Below are positions 1 through 8,005 of a DNA stretch of 9,433 nt, piece by piece. This stretch comes from an uncultured Bacteroides sp. Lineage in GTDB: Bacteria > Bacteroidota > Bacteroidia > Bacteroidales > Bacteroidaceae. The translations under genes were made by a program, and so were the position numbers. The stretch spans positions 1-9,433 of the forward strand of contig CAJJYX010000131.1 of the NCBI GenBank assembly GCA_905197435.1. The letters are read 5' to 3'. The notes under the pieces are model-generated. The model was given only the letters and a program-made list of their open reading frames with translations. It searched no databases and was not told the DNA's origin. The first letter of the stretch is position 1; every line of letters starts with the position of its first letter.

Positions 1-548
1 CGTACGGAAATCGCCAGCAGGATAATGCCGAAGAACTTGCGGATAATATAAATTCCGCCCTTACCGAGAAAACGCTCCACGCGTCCCGTCATGCTGACAA
101 CAAAATACACCCATATCATATTCAGCACCAGCGCAATGATGATGTTGACACTGGCATACTCGGCACGCAAAGAGAGTAACGTGGTGAATGCTCCGGCTCC
201 CGCCAATAACGGAAACACCAGCGGCACCAATGTAGCCTCCTTTATAGGCCCCTGATTCTTAAATATCTCAATATCGAGAATCATCTCCAACGACATCAGG
301 AAGATGACAAACGCACCTGCTACGGCAAACGACTCGATGTCTACGTGAAACAGTTTCAGCATCATATCACCTGCATAGAAAAAGCCTATCAACAGTGCAA
401 ACGATATCAACGTAGCTTTTAATGCATTTACGTCTTTTCCTTTCTCTTTCAGGTTGATGATAATAGGAATAGAGCCTATAATATCTATTACGGCAAACAA
501 CACAATAAAAGCGCTGGTCATTTGTTGCCAATTAAATGCTGAAAACAT
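1..548 (-). CDS. MarC-family integral membrane protein (partial, C-terminus off the left edge)
   Basis: This is an inner-membrane protein of the MarC (UPF0056) family; no transport substrate is firmly established for it. I translated the reverse strand from the ATG at 548-546: 182 complete codons are open to the window edge, where the family's usual length of about 200 residues is nearly reached. It is strongly hydrophobic, with predicted membrane segments near residues 12-31, 44-66, 74-92, 107-127, 134-152 and 170 onward. Family-like motifs are DIIGSIPI (22-29), PLVFPLLAGAGA (109-120, matching the family's P-L-L-A-G-P-G-A region, with Ala replacing the usual Pro) and the segment ending FFGIILLAIS (172-181). 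The start is supported by a strong AGGAGG five bases upstream and by a promoter further upstream. The gene is divergent from a Crp/Fnr-type regulator, which might control it (inference). Confidence 0.88.
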   Translation of the reverse strand, partial: MFSAFNWQQMTSAFIVLFAVIDIIGSIPIIINLKEKGKDVNALKATLISFALLIGFFYAGDMMLKLFHVDIESFAVAGAFVIFLMSLEMILDIEIFKNQGPIKEATLVPLVFPLLAGAGAFTTLLSLRAEYASVNIIIALVLNMIWVYFVVSMTGRVERFLGKGGIYIIRKFFGIILLAISV

Positions 549-553
549 ACGTT

Positions 554-559
554 CCTCCT
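554..559 (-). promoter_or_regulatory. Strong Shine-Dalgarno site for the MarC-family gene
   Basis: The minus strand reads AGGAGG, then five bases, then ATG. This is a textbook ribosome-binding site. It stands out because the other genes here start without one, as is usual in Bacteroidota. It fixes the start of the MarC-family gene. Confidence 0.7.
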
Positions 560-571
560 TTTTCTTTTTTG

Positions 572-603
572 CAAAGATAATCTATTTTTATACATTCTGC
601 AAA
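572..603 (-). promoter_or_regulatory. Bacteroides-type promoter of the MarC-family gene
   Basis: On the minus strand a TTTG (-33 box, 603-600) is followed by exactly 20 bases and then TATCTTTG (579-572), a perfect TAnnTTTG -7 box. Transcription would begin near 567, giving a leader of about 18 bases that contains the AGGAGG site. The match follows the primary sigma factor consensus known for Bacteroides. Confidence 0.75.
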
Positions 604-640
604 ATTTCTTAAAACTGAATGAATAGCACGTTTAAGAAAT
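604..640. repeat. Perfect 10-bp inverted repeat in the divergent promoter region
   Basis: ATTTCTTAAA (604-613) and TTTAAGAAAT (631-640) are perfect reverse complements separated by 17 bases. The left arm directly abuts the -33 box of the MarC-family promoter, and the right arm lies about 30 bp upstream of the -33 box of the Crp-like gene. An operator for the adjacent regulator is plausible but is inference. The arms do not match the classic CRP (TGTGA) or FNR (TTGAT) half-sites, and AT-rich sequence raises the chance of coincidence. Confidence 0.5.
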
Positions 641-670
641 AATAAAAAAAACAAAAAGAGAGGGTAAGTG

Positions 671-702
671 TTTACGGCAGAGAGCGATTATACCTACTTT
701 TG
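671..702 (+). promoter_or_regulatory. Bacteroides-type promoter of the Crp/Fnr-family gene
   Basis: TACTTTTG (695-702) is a perfect TAnnTTTG -7 box. TTTA (671-674) lies 20 bases upstream as a one-mismatch -33 box. Transcription would start near 707, about 22 bases before the ATG at 729. No Shine-Dalgarno sequence is visible in that leader. Confidence 0.65.
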
Positions 703-728
703 TTCTTGAACCATAATACAGAAACTAT

Positions 729-1397
729 ATGGAAACAATGTTCGATACACTATTACAATTACCCCTTTTTCAAGGACTTGCCCAAGAGGACTTCACCTGT
801 ATCTTGGAAAAGGTAAAATTGCATTTCACGAAACATAAACCGGGAGAGCTTCTTTTGCAAAAAGATTCTTCCTGCCACGAACTGGTGTTCATTCTAAAAG
901 GAGAAGTAGCATCTTCCACATTATCCGCTGATGCTTCTTACAGCTTTACGGAATATTTTCCGGCTCCCTACCTGATCGAACCTTATTCCATGTTCGGCAT
1001 GAACACATCCTATGCTTCTACACACCGCGCCAATACGGAGGTACATACGGTCAGCATCAGCAAAGCGTTCGTGATGAAAGAGCTATTCAGCTATGAGATA
1101 TTCCGCCTGAACTATATGAACATGGTGAGCAACCGCGCCCAAATGCTGCATAACCGCTTATGGAAGGTGGCAGGCAACGATCTTGAAGCACGTATTTCCC
1201 ATTTCATCCTCAGCCACGTAGAACGCCCGTCGGGAAAGAAAGTACTGAAAATCAAGATGGAAGATTTAGCCCAAATAGTCAACGAGACTCGCGCAGGGAT
1301 ATCAAAGGCTCTCAACAACATGCAGGACAGAGGATTGATAGAGCTGCACCGCGGAGAAATCGTAATACCCGATGCAGAAAATCTGATACTTGCATGA
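729..1397 (+). CDS. Crp/Fnr-family transcriptional regulator
   Basis: This is a 222-residue DNA-binding regulator with the Crp/Fnr architecture. A cyclic-nucleotide-binding-like beta-barrel lies at about residues 15-115, with the LVFILKGEV strand-turn near 52-60. A long dimerisation helix follows (about 120-145), then a C-terminal winged helix (about 150-215) whose helix-turn-helix is near 177-201 and whose recognition helix is ETRAGISKALNNM. The phosphate-binding cassette of true CRP (FGE...R.A) is degenerate: residues 89-91 are FGM, so cAMP binding is doubtful. There are only two cysteines (24 and 49), so an FNR-type 4Fe-4S cluster is unlikely. An in-frame ATG at residue 4 is an alternative start. 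The effector and targets cannot be told from sequence. The gene is divergent from the MarC-family gene, with an inverted repeat between them. Confidence 0.9.
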   Translation: METMFDTLLQLPLFQGLAQEDFTCILEKVKLHFTKHKPGELLLQKDSSCHELVFILKGEVASSTLSADASYSFTEYFPAPYLIEPYSMFGMNTSYASTHRANTEVHTVSISKAFVMKELFSYEIFRLNYMNMVSNRAQMLHNRLWKVAGNDLEARISHFILSHVERPSGKKVLKIKMEDLAQIVNETRAGISKALNNMQDRGLIELHRGEIVIPDAENLILA

Positions 1398-1426
1398 GAG
1401 TGATGCACTGCCTCACGTAAGAAACT

Positions 1427-1464
1427 AAAAGGGGATGAATTCAAAATGAAATTCATCCCCTTTT
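1427..1464. terminator. Bidirectional terminator between the Crp-like gene and guaA
   Basis: A 15-bp perfect stem (1427-1441 with 1450-1464) closes an 8-base loop. The GGGGATGAAT core is flanked by AAAA on the left and TTTT on the right, so each strand reads hairpin then U-run. It lies 29 bases past the stop of the Crp-like gene and 10 bases past the stop of guaA, which converge here. Confidence 0.9.
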
Positions 1465-1474
1465 CAGGTATTAC

Positions 1475-3028
1475 TTATTCCCACTCAATTGTGGAAGGCG
1501 GTTTTGAGGAGATATCGTAGGTTACGCGATTCACCCCTTTCACCTTGTTGATAATATCATTGGAAACCTTGCCCAAGAACTCATAAGGCAGATGCGCCCA
1601 GTCGGCAGTCATGGCATCGGTAGAAGTTACAGCACGCAAGGCAACAGCACGTTCATACGTACGTTCATCTCCCATTACACCGACAGACTGCACCGGAAGC
1701 AGGATAACTCCCGCCTGCCAAACCTGATGATAAAGCACCGTTTCATTTCCGTCGGCATCCTTCACCTTCCAATCGCGCAAGCCTTGTATGAAAATATCGT
1801 CAGCTTCCTGCAGGATGTGTACCTTCTCCCGTGTTATGTCCCCCAGGATACGGACAGCCAGTCCCGGGCCGGGGAAAGGATGGCGGGTAATCAGATGTTC
1901 GGGCATTCCCAGTTCGCGTCCCACACGTCGGACCTCATCCTTGAACAGCTGCTTCAACGGTTCTACCAAGGAAAACTGCAGGTCCTCCGGCAGTCCGCCC
2001 ACGTTGTGATGGCTCTTGATGGTTTTGCCCGTAATGTTCAGGCTCTCGATGCGGTCGGGATAAATGGTGCCTTGTGCCAACCAGCGGGCATCGGTTATCT
2101 TGTGTGCCTCGGCATCGAAGACTTCGATAAAATCGCGGCCGATGATTTTACGCTTCCGTTCGGGATCGGTCACTCCTTCCAAATCCTTGAAGAATTTCTC
2201 GCTGGCATCCACGCCAATCACGTTCAGTCCCAGGCACTCGTAGTCGTGCATCACGTTTTTGAACTCATTCTTGCGGAGCAGTCCGTGGTCCACAAAGATG
2301 CAGGTCAGGTTCTTGCCGATGGCACGATGCAGCAACACGGCGGCCACCGAAGAATCCACTCCGCCACTCAGCCCCAGGATAACGCGGTCGCTGCCAAGCT
2401 GTTCCTTCAGTTCGGCAACAGTGGTATCTACAAACGACGCAGCGCTCCAGCTCTGGCTGCAGCCGCAAATGTCCACCACGAAGTTGCGCAACATCTGCGT
2501 GCCATCCTCGCTATGGAACACTTCCGGATGGAACTGCACTCCCCATATTTTTTCATCGGTCACCTGGTAAGCAGCGATTGCCACCTTATCCGTAGAAGCT
2601 ATAATCTTGAAGTTAGCGGGGATAGCGGTAATCGTGTCTCCGTGGCTCATCCATACCTGGGAATTTTTCCTCACCCCTTTGAAAAGGGTGTTCTCCGAAT
2701 CGAAAGAACTGAGATGGGCACGTCCGTACTCACGGGTTCCTGCCGGTTCCACCCGTCCACCGTTGCTGTAAGAGATAAACTGTGCACCGTAGCAGATGCC
2801 CAGAATGGGGTATTTCCCGCGAATTCCGCCCAAATCTACCTTGAATGCACTCTTATCATAAACAGAAAAGGGACTACCCGAAAGGATAACTCCTTTTACG
2901 CTCTCATCCCCGTATGGAAATTTGTTATAAGGTACAATCTCGCAATAGACATTCAGTTCGCGCAGCCGGCGGCCGATGAGCTGCGTGGTCTGCGAACCAA
3001 AATCAAGAATAATGATCTTCTCTTGCAT
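1475..3028 (-). CDS. guaA: GMP synthase (glutamine-hydrolysing)
   Basis: GuaA converts XMP to GMP using ATP and ammonia from glutamine, the last step of GMP synthesis. The 517-residue product is normal length. The class I glutamine amidotransferase domain spans about 1-190: [14 protein letters not shown] at 8-21, nucleophile Cys79 in GICYGAQ, and His167 and Glu169 in FHPE complete the triad. The ATP-pyrophosphatase domain has its P-loop LSGGVDSS at 220-227. The C-terminal dimerisation domain has [15 protein letters not shown] (382-396) and ends [10 protein letters not shown] chose the start at 3028 because [13 protein letters not shown] begins the conserved domain. The reading frame stays open 25 codons further, to an ATG at 3103, but a -7 promoter box lies inside that extension. 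It follows the HU-like gene on the same strand. The short leader leaves no room for a riboswitch. Confidence 0.97.
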   Translation of the reverse strand: MQEKIIILDFGSQTTQLIGRRLRELNVYCEIVPYNKFPYGDESVKGVILSGSPFSVYDKSAFKVDLGGIRGKYPILGICYGAQFISYSNGGRVEPAGTREYGRAHLSSFDSENTLFKGVRKNSQVWMSHGDTITAIPANFKIIASTDKVAIAAYQVTDEKIWGVQFHPEVFHSEDGTQMLRNFVVDICGCSQSWSAASFVDTTVAELKEQLGSDRVILGLSGGVDSSVAAVLLHRAIGKNLTCIFVDHGLLRKNEFKNVMHDYECLGLNVIGVDASEKFFKDLEGVTDPERKRKIIGRDFIEVFDAEAHKITDARWLAQGTIYPDRIESLNITGKTIKSHHNVGGLPEDLQFSLVEPLKQLFKDEVRRVGRELGMPEHLITRHPFPGPGLAVRILGDITREKVHILQEADDIFIQGLRDWKVKDADGNETVLYHQVWQAGVILLPVQSVGVMGDERTYERAVALRAVTSTDAMTADWAHLPYEFLGKVSNDIINKVKGVNRVTYDISSKPPSTIEWE

Positions 3029-3060
3029 ACTAATCTGTATAGATTTAAATAAATGATTTG

Positions 3061-3068
3061 CAAAAATA
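3061..3068 (-). promoter_or_regulatory. Likely -7 promoter box of guaA
   Basis: The minus strand reads TATTTTTG, an exact TAnnTTTG box, 32 bases upstream of the chosen guaA ATG. No convincing TTTG -33 element is found about 20 bases further upstream; only a TTTTA stretch lies slightly too far away. If used, guaA has its own promoter and translation must start at 3028 rather than 3103. Confidence 0.5.
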
Positions 3069-3103
3069 GAAAAAAGTAGGGGAATAATCGTAAAATCCGC
3101 CAT

Positions 3104-3499
3104 TTATTTCCCGAGTTCCACCAACTCCACGCCCTCACCCAATACACGGTGATAGCCGTCCGCTTGTTTGCTCCGCTCGGGAATGAACTGCACACGCACT
3201 GCCTGCACCTGCTCTACGCTCACCTCTTCAGGGCTGTCCACCCCTTTTCCGGCACAACTCAATTTGTAGTAGAACGACCCCAGGCCGTCCAGATGCACAC
3301 TGCGCCCGTTTTCGAGATAGAACGCCATCACTTCGGGCAAGGCGCGGATAACGGCATGCACATCAGCTGGCGTAACCGTGCATTTATGACTGATGGCTTC
3401 GCCCAATTCTTGTGTATTCACAGGATGTTTCAACACACACGCACGAGGAAACCACTTGAATTTTCCTCCAATTTTGGCACGGCTTTTCTTAAAGAACAT
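3104..3499 (-). CDS. HU-like (long DNABII family) DNA-binding protein
   Basis: This 131-residue protein resembles the Bacteroidota group of HU-related proteins that are longer than classic HU (about 90 residues), known from Bacteroides and Porphyromonas. After a basic N-terminus (MFFKKSRAKIGGKFKWFPRA) comes an HU-like fold: helices at about 28-63 (TQELGEAIS, then TPADVHAVIRALPEVMAFYLENG), followed by the hallmark turn VHLDGLGSFYYKL (68-80), where HU has its I.GFG.F strand. A segment at 93-110 (VSVEQVQAVRVQFIPERS) resembles the closing strand. A role in DNA bending or nucleoid structure is inferred from the family. It lies just upstream of guaA: its TAA is immediately followed by an ATG in the guaA frame. 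No canonical promoter is visible directly upstream; the 189-bp upstream gap contains three palindromic repeats and a GC-rich hairpin. Confidence 0.82.
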   Translation of the reverse strand: MFFKKSRAKIGGKFKWFPRACVLKHPVNTQELGEAISHKCTVTPADVHAVIRALPEVMAFYLENGRSVHLDGLGSFYYKLSCAGKGVDSPEEVSVEQVQAVRVQFIPERSKQADGYHRVLGEGVELVELGK

Positions 3500-3527
3500 A
3501 GATTTTTCGTTATTTGAGATTCATACA

Positions 3528-3547
3528 AGCCGGAAGTCAGGCCGGCT
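3528..3547 (-). other. GC-rich stem-loop in the leader of the HU-like gene
   Basis: AGCCGG (3528-3533) pairs with CCGGCT (3542-3547) across an 8-base loop. It lies about 28 bases upstream of the HU-like start codon. There is no following U-run on the minus strand, so it is not a typical terminator. It may be a leader structure, or chance. Confidence 0.3.
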
Positions 3548-3568
3548 GTCCCGTAGGAAGAGGGCTGA

Positions 3569-3628
3569 TTGAAAGCCTTTCAATACTCTATTAAAAGGCT
3601 TTCAATCACATGTTAAAAGGCTTTCAAT
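3569..3628 (-). repeat. Three tandem palindromic repeats, 22-bp period
   Basis: Read on the minus strand, three 16-base units follow one another with 6-base spacers: ATTGAAAGCCTTTTAA (3628-3613), the same sequence again (3606-3591), then ATTGAAAGGCTTTCAA (3584-3569). The spacers CATGTG and TAGAGT are unrelated. Each unit is a palindrome about a central base; the third copy, read with its flanking base as ATTGAAAG-C-CTTTCAAT on the plus strand, is perfect. The 22-bp period is about two helical turns, so all copies face the same side of DNA. The array lies 61 bp past the mscL stop and about 70 bp upstream of the HU-like gene. It could be a set of protein-binding sites or a dispersed intergenic repeat; sequence alone cannot decide. 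Confidence 0.75.
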
Positions 3629-3688
3629 CGTTATTCACTCCTATACCCTGTGCTTTTCTGTCCCGGAGGCAGATGCGCAGAGTCACAA

Positions 3689-5277
<1,589 letters not shown>

Positions 5278-5296
5278 TATACAGTTAGAAAATAAT

Positions 5297-5336
5297 AAAA
5301 AATAGGTGACTTCTGCAGAAGTCGCCTATTTTTTTT
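5297..5336 (+). terminator. Rho-independent terminator of gapA
   Basis: AATAGGTGACTTC (5301-5313) pairs with GAAGTCGCCTATT (5318-5330), with one G-T wobble, across a TGCA loop. A run of six more T follows (5331-5336). It lies about 20 bases past the gapA stop and should separate gapA from the downstream peptidase gene. Confidence 0.92.
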
Positions 5337-5337
5337 G

Positions 5338-5345
5338 CAATTTTG
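5338..5345 (+). promoter_or_regulatory. Possible -7 box of the dcp operon, abutting the gapA terminator
   Basis: CAATTTTG differs from TAnnTTTG at the first base only. It lies one base past the terminator T-run and 33 bases before the dcp ATG. No TTTG -33 box is seen; that region falls inside the terminator stem. It is the best candidate in a 101-bp gap but remains weak. Confidence 0.28.
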
Positions 5346-5378
5346 CAGTTAGTTCGTTTTTTATCAACCACTTTAAAG

Positions 5379-7475
5379 ATGATGAAGATTATACTAACCC
5401 TAATATTGCTTTGCTTTATGAACAACATATCGTCTCAAAATCCTTTTTTTGAACCATACTCTACACTGCACGGAACTGTCCCGTTCGACAAAATCAAGAC
5501 AGGCGACTATGTTCCTGCCATCCGCGAAGGCATCCTCCGCCAGAATGCGGAAATAGACGCCATCATCCACAATCAGGAAGCCCCGACATTTGCCAACACT
5601 GTGCTGGCCTACGAGAAGTCCGGCGAAATGCTGCACCGCACCAGCACCGTATTCGGCAATCTGCTCAGCGCAGAAACGAACGACGAACTGCAGGAACTGG
5701 CCAAAGAAATCATGCCGATGATAAGCGAGCATGAAAACAACATCACCCTGAACGAAGAACTGTTTGCACGCATCAAAGCGGTCTACGAACAGCAAGACAA
5801 AGAAACGTTGACCCCGGAACAGCACAAGCTGCTGGAAGATGTTTATAACGGCTTTGCACGCAACGGCGCAAACCTCCGGGGAGAGGCCAAGGAGAGATAC
5901 CGCGCCCTATGCAAAGAGCTCAGCCTGCTGACCTTACAATTCAGCGAGAACAACCTGAAAGAGACGAACGACTACAAACTCATCATTACCGACAAGTCAC
6001 AACTGGCCGGACTACCGGAAAGCGCCATAGAAGCCGCTGCCGAAACTGCCGGAGAAAAAGGCATCGAAGGATGGGTGTTCACCTTGCAAGCTCCCAGCTA
6101 CGGTCCTTTCCTGACGTATGCAGACAACCGCGACTTGCGGCGCGAAATATATATGGCCTGCAATACGAAATGTACGCATGACAATGCCAATAACAACATG
6201 GAAATCGTAAAGAAGCTGGTCAATGTCCGTATGGAGATTGCCCAACTCTTAGGTTATGACAATTTCACCGAGTACAATCTTCAGGAACGCATGGCACAGA
6301 ACAGTGAGGCCGTGTATAAGCTGCTGAACCAACTGCTGGAAGCCTATACGCCTACCGCCAAGCAAGAATATGCAGAAGTGCAAGCCCTGGCACGCCAGAC
6401 AGAGGGAGAAGACTTCACCCTGATGCCCTGGGACTGGGCATACTATTCCCATAAATTGAAGGACCGGAAGTTCAACATCGATGACGAACTGCTCCGCCCT
6501 TACTTTGAACTGAACAATGTGAAGGAAGGGGTGTTCGGCCTGGCAACCAGGCTGTATGGCATCACCTTCAAGAAAAAGCCTGATATCCCCGTCTATCATA
6601 AAGATGTGGACGCCTACGAAGTATTCGACAAAGACGGCAAATTCCTTGCCGTATTCTATACCGACTTCCATCCCCGGCCGGGCAAGCGTTCGGGCGCCTG
6701 GATGACCAGCTACAAAGAACAGTGGATTGACGAAAAGACCGGCGAGAACAGCCGTCCCCACATATCCATCGTGATGAACTTCACCAAACCGACACAGGAC
6801 AAGCCTGCCCTGCTGACCTTCGGTGAGGTAGAGACCTTTCTGCACGAATTTGGGCACAGCCTGCATGGCATGTTTGCCAATTCAACTTATGGAAGTCTGA
6901 GCGGAACCAATGTGTATTGGGACTTTGTGGAGCTTCCCTCCCAATTCATGGAGAACTTTGCCATCGAGAAGGAGTTCCTGCACACATTTGCCCGCCATTA
7001 TCAAACCGGGGAACTGATACCGGACGAACTGGTACAACGCATCGTGGATTCGTCCAACTTCAATGCGGCGTACGCCTGTCTCCGGCAAGTAAGCTTCGGC
7101 TTGCTGGACATGGCTTGGTACACACGCAACACCCCGTTTGAAGGTGACGTGGAAGCATATGAAAAGAAAGCTTGGGAAAAAGCGCAAATACTCCCCTCCG
7201 TGGAAGGGACCTGCATGAGTACGCAATTCTCCCATATCTTTGCCGGAGGGTATTCTGCCGGATACTATAGTTATAAGTGGGCGGAGGTGCTGGATGCAGA
7301 TGCCTTCTCGCTATTCAAGCAGACGGGCATCTTCAATCCGGAGACAGCCGCCTCATTCCGTGAGAACATCCTTTCCAAAGGTGGAACGGAGCATCCGATG
7401 ACACTCTATAAACGTTTCCGCGGACAAGAGCCCACAATCGACGCATTATTAATCAGAAACGGAATAAAGAAATGA
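5379..7475 (+). CDS. dcp: Secreted M3-family zinc metallopeptidase (peptidyl-dipeptidase Dcp type)
   Basis: M3 peptidases of the Dcp/oligopeptidase A group are zinc enzymes that cleave short peptides; Dcp removes C-terminal dipeptides. The 698-residue product is close to E. coli Dcp (681) plus a signal peptide. The first 19 residues (MMKIILTLILLCFMNNISS) form a hydrophobic signal, so the enzyme probably acts in the periplasm. The mature part opens NPFFEPYSTLHGTVPFDKIK, the usual start of this family. Zinc ligands are in HEFGH (489-493), with the third ligand Glu518 in FVELPSQF. The substrate-binding tyrosines are in AGGYSAGYYSYKW (622-634). The start is one of two adjacent ATGs (5379 or 5382); the frame is open upstream only to a TTG at 5343. 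It overlaps the next gene by four bases (ATGA). Choosing Dcp over oligopeptidase A rests on overall resemblance. Confidence 0.93.
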   Translation: MMKIILTLILLCFMNNISSQNPFFEPYSTLHGTVPFDKIKTGDYVPAIREGILRQNAEIDAIIHNQEAPTFANTVLAYEKSGEMLHRTSTVFGNLLSAETNDELQELAKEIMPMISEHENNITLNEELFARIKAVYEQQDKETLTPEQHKLLEDVYNGFARNGANLRGEAKERYRALCKELSLLTLQFSENNLKETNDYKLIITDKSQLAGLPESAIEAAAETAGEKGIEGWVFTLQAPSYGPFLTYADNRDLRREIYMACNTKCTHDNANNNMEIVKKLVNVRMEIAQLLGYDNFTEYNLQERMAQNSEAVYKLLNQLLEAYTPTAKQEYAEVQALARQTEGEDFTLMPWDWAYYSHKLKDRKFNIDDELLRPYFELNNVKEGVFGLATRLYGITFKKKPDIPVYHKDVDAYEVFDKDGKFLAVFYTDFHPRPGKRSGAWMTSYKEQWIDEKTGENSRPHISIVMNFTKPTQDKPALLTFGEVETFLHEFGHSLHGMFANSTYGSLSGTNVYWDFVELPSQFMENFAIEKEFLHTFARHYQTGELIPDELVQRIVDSSNFNAAYACLRQVSFGLLDMAWYTRNTPFEGDVEAYEKKAWEKAQILPSVEGTCMSTQFSHIFAGGYSAGYYSYKWAEVLDADAFSLFKQTGIFNPETAASFRENILSKGGTEHPMTLYKRFRGQEPTIDALLIRNGIKK

Positions 7476-7996
7476 AGAGACTTATAAAGGGCATCAGTTG
7501 CCTGCTGCTCGTATTTTCATTGCTTCCCCTGCTAAGCGGTTGCAACAACGAGGACGATGTTATCGAGATACTCACCGGAAAGACATGGAAACTCAGCCGG
7601 CTCACCAATAAAGGCAGTAATGCCCAATTCTATCCAGACCTTTGGAACAACGATAATAAAGCGATGGAGGAGAGTCTGAAAAAACTGTATGAACAGAAAA
7701 GCACTTTCACCCTCAATTTCGAAGGCACCGAACTGGATGGGGAGCTGATGGGCACCACCGTCACCGGACAAGGCATCAGTTCAAGTGTCAGCGGGACCTG
7801 GAAAGCCGATGGAGACTCTGGCGATCTCAGCATCAATGTGAAAGTCAGCGGGTCGGGAGAGAGCGATGCACTGGGCAAGGCATTCATCACCGGATTGCAG
7901 AACGTGTACAAGTATGAAGGGGATGCCAATTCACTGACTCTCTATTTTAAAGACGGGCAGACAACAAGAGTCATGGGGTTCACTCCCCAACGATAA
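7472..7996 (+). CDS. Lipoprotein of unknown function, probably surface-exposed
   Basis: This 174-residue protein has a type II signal peptide: basic MKRLIK, a hydrophobic stretch, then the lipobox LLSGC with the modified cysteine at residue 24. The next residues are NNEDD, an acidic patch like the Bacteroidota lipoprotein export signal that sends lipoproteins to the cell surface. The mature part starts with ILTGKTWKLSRL and then looks rich in beta strands with Ser/Gly-rich turns (SSSVSGTWKADGDSGDLSINVKVSGSGES). It ends with a YKYEGDANSLTLYF strand pair, a pattern like small lipocalin-type domains. I recall a Bacteroides domain of unknown function with a similar GKTWKL opening (possibly DUF4847), but cannot confirm it. 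Its ATG overlaps the stop of dcp as ATGA, so translation is probably coupled. The deaminase gene follows after 9 bp. Confidence 0.85.
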   Translation: MKRLIKGISCLLLVFSLLPLLSGCNNEDDVIEILTGKTWKLSRLTNKGSNAQFYPDLWNNDNKAMEESLKKLYEQKSTFTLNFEGTELDGELMGTTVTGQGISSSVSGTWKADGDSGDLSINVKVSGSGESDALGKAFITGLQNVYKYEGDANSLTLYFKDGQTTRVMGFTPQR

Positions 7997-8005
7997 AACA
8001 TAAAT

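Noticed and set aside
1592..3052. A 486-codon open frame on the plus strand opposite guaA
   Set aside because: It lies almost entirely antisense to a complete, well-conserved guaA. The translation has no recognisable domain, and it is open only because guaA codon choice avoids the reverse-strand stops in this frame.
3029..3103. Purine riboswitch in front of guaA
   Set aside because: The distance from the -7 box to the start codon leaves a leader of only about 25 bases, too short for a purine aptamer, and no conserved helix pattern is seen.
3567..3629. CRISPR array
   Set aside because: There are only three units of 16 bases with 6-base spacers, far too short for CRISPR repeats and spacers, and no cas genes are nearby.
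5343..5378. Upstream TTG start for dcp
   Set aside because: It begins seven bases past the gapA terminator T-run and would put 12 polar residues before an otherwise normal signal peptide; the ATG pair at 5379/5382 fits better.
5409..5420. Possible lipobox in the Dcp signal peptide (LILLC)
   Set aside because: Leu at the position before Cys is not acceptable in a normal lipobox, which needs Gly, Ala or Ser. A type I signal peptide with cleavage near residue 19 is more likely.
6249..6866. A 205-codon open frame on the minus strand opposite dcp
   Set aside because: It overlaps the conserved M3 peptidase over its whole length and has no recognisable domain.
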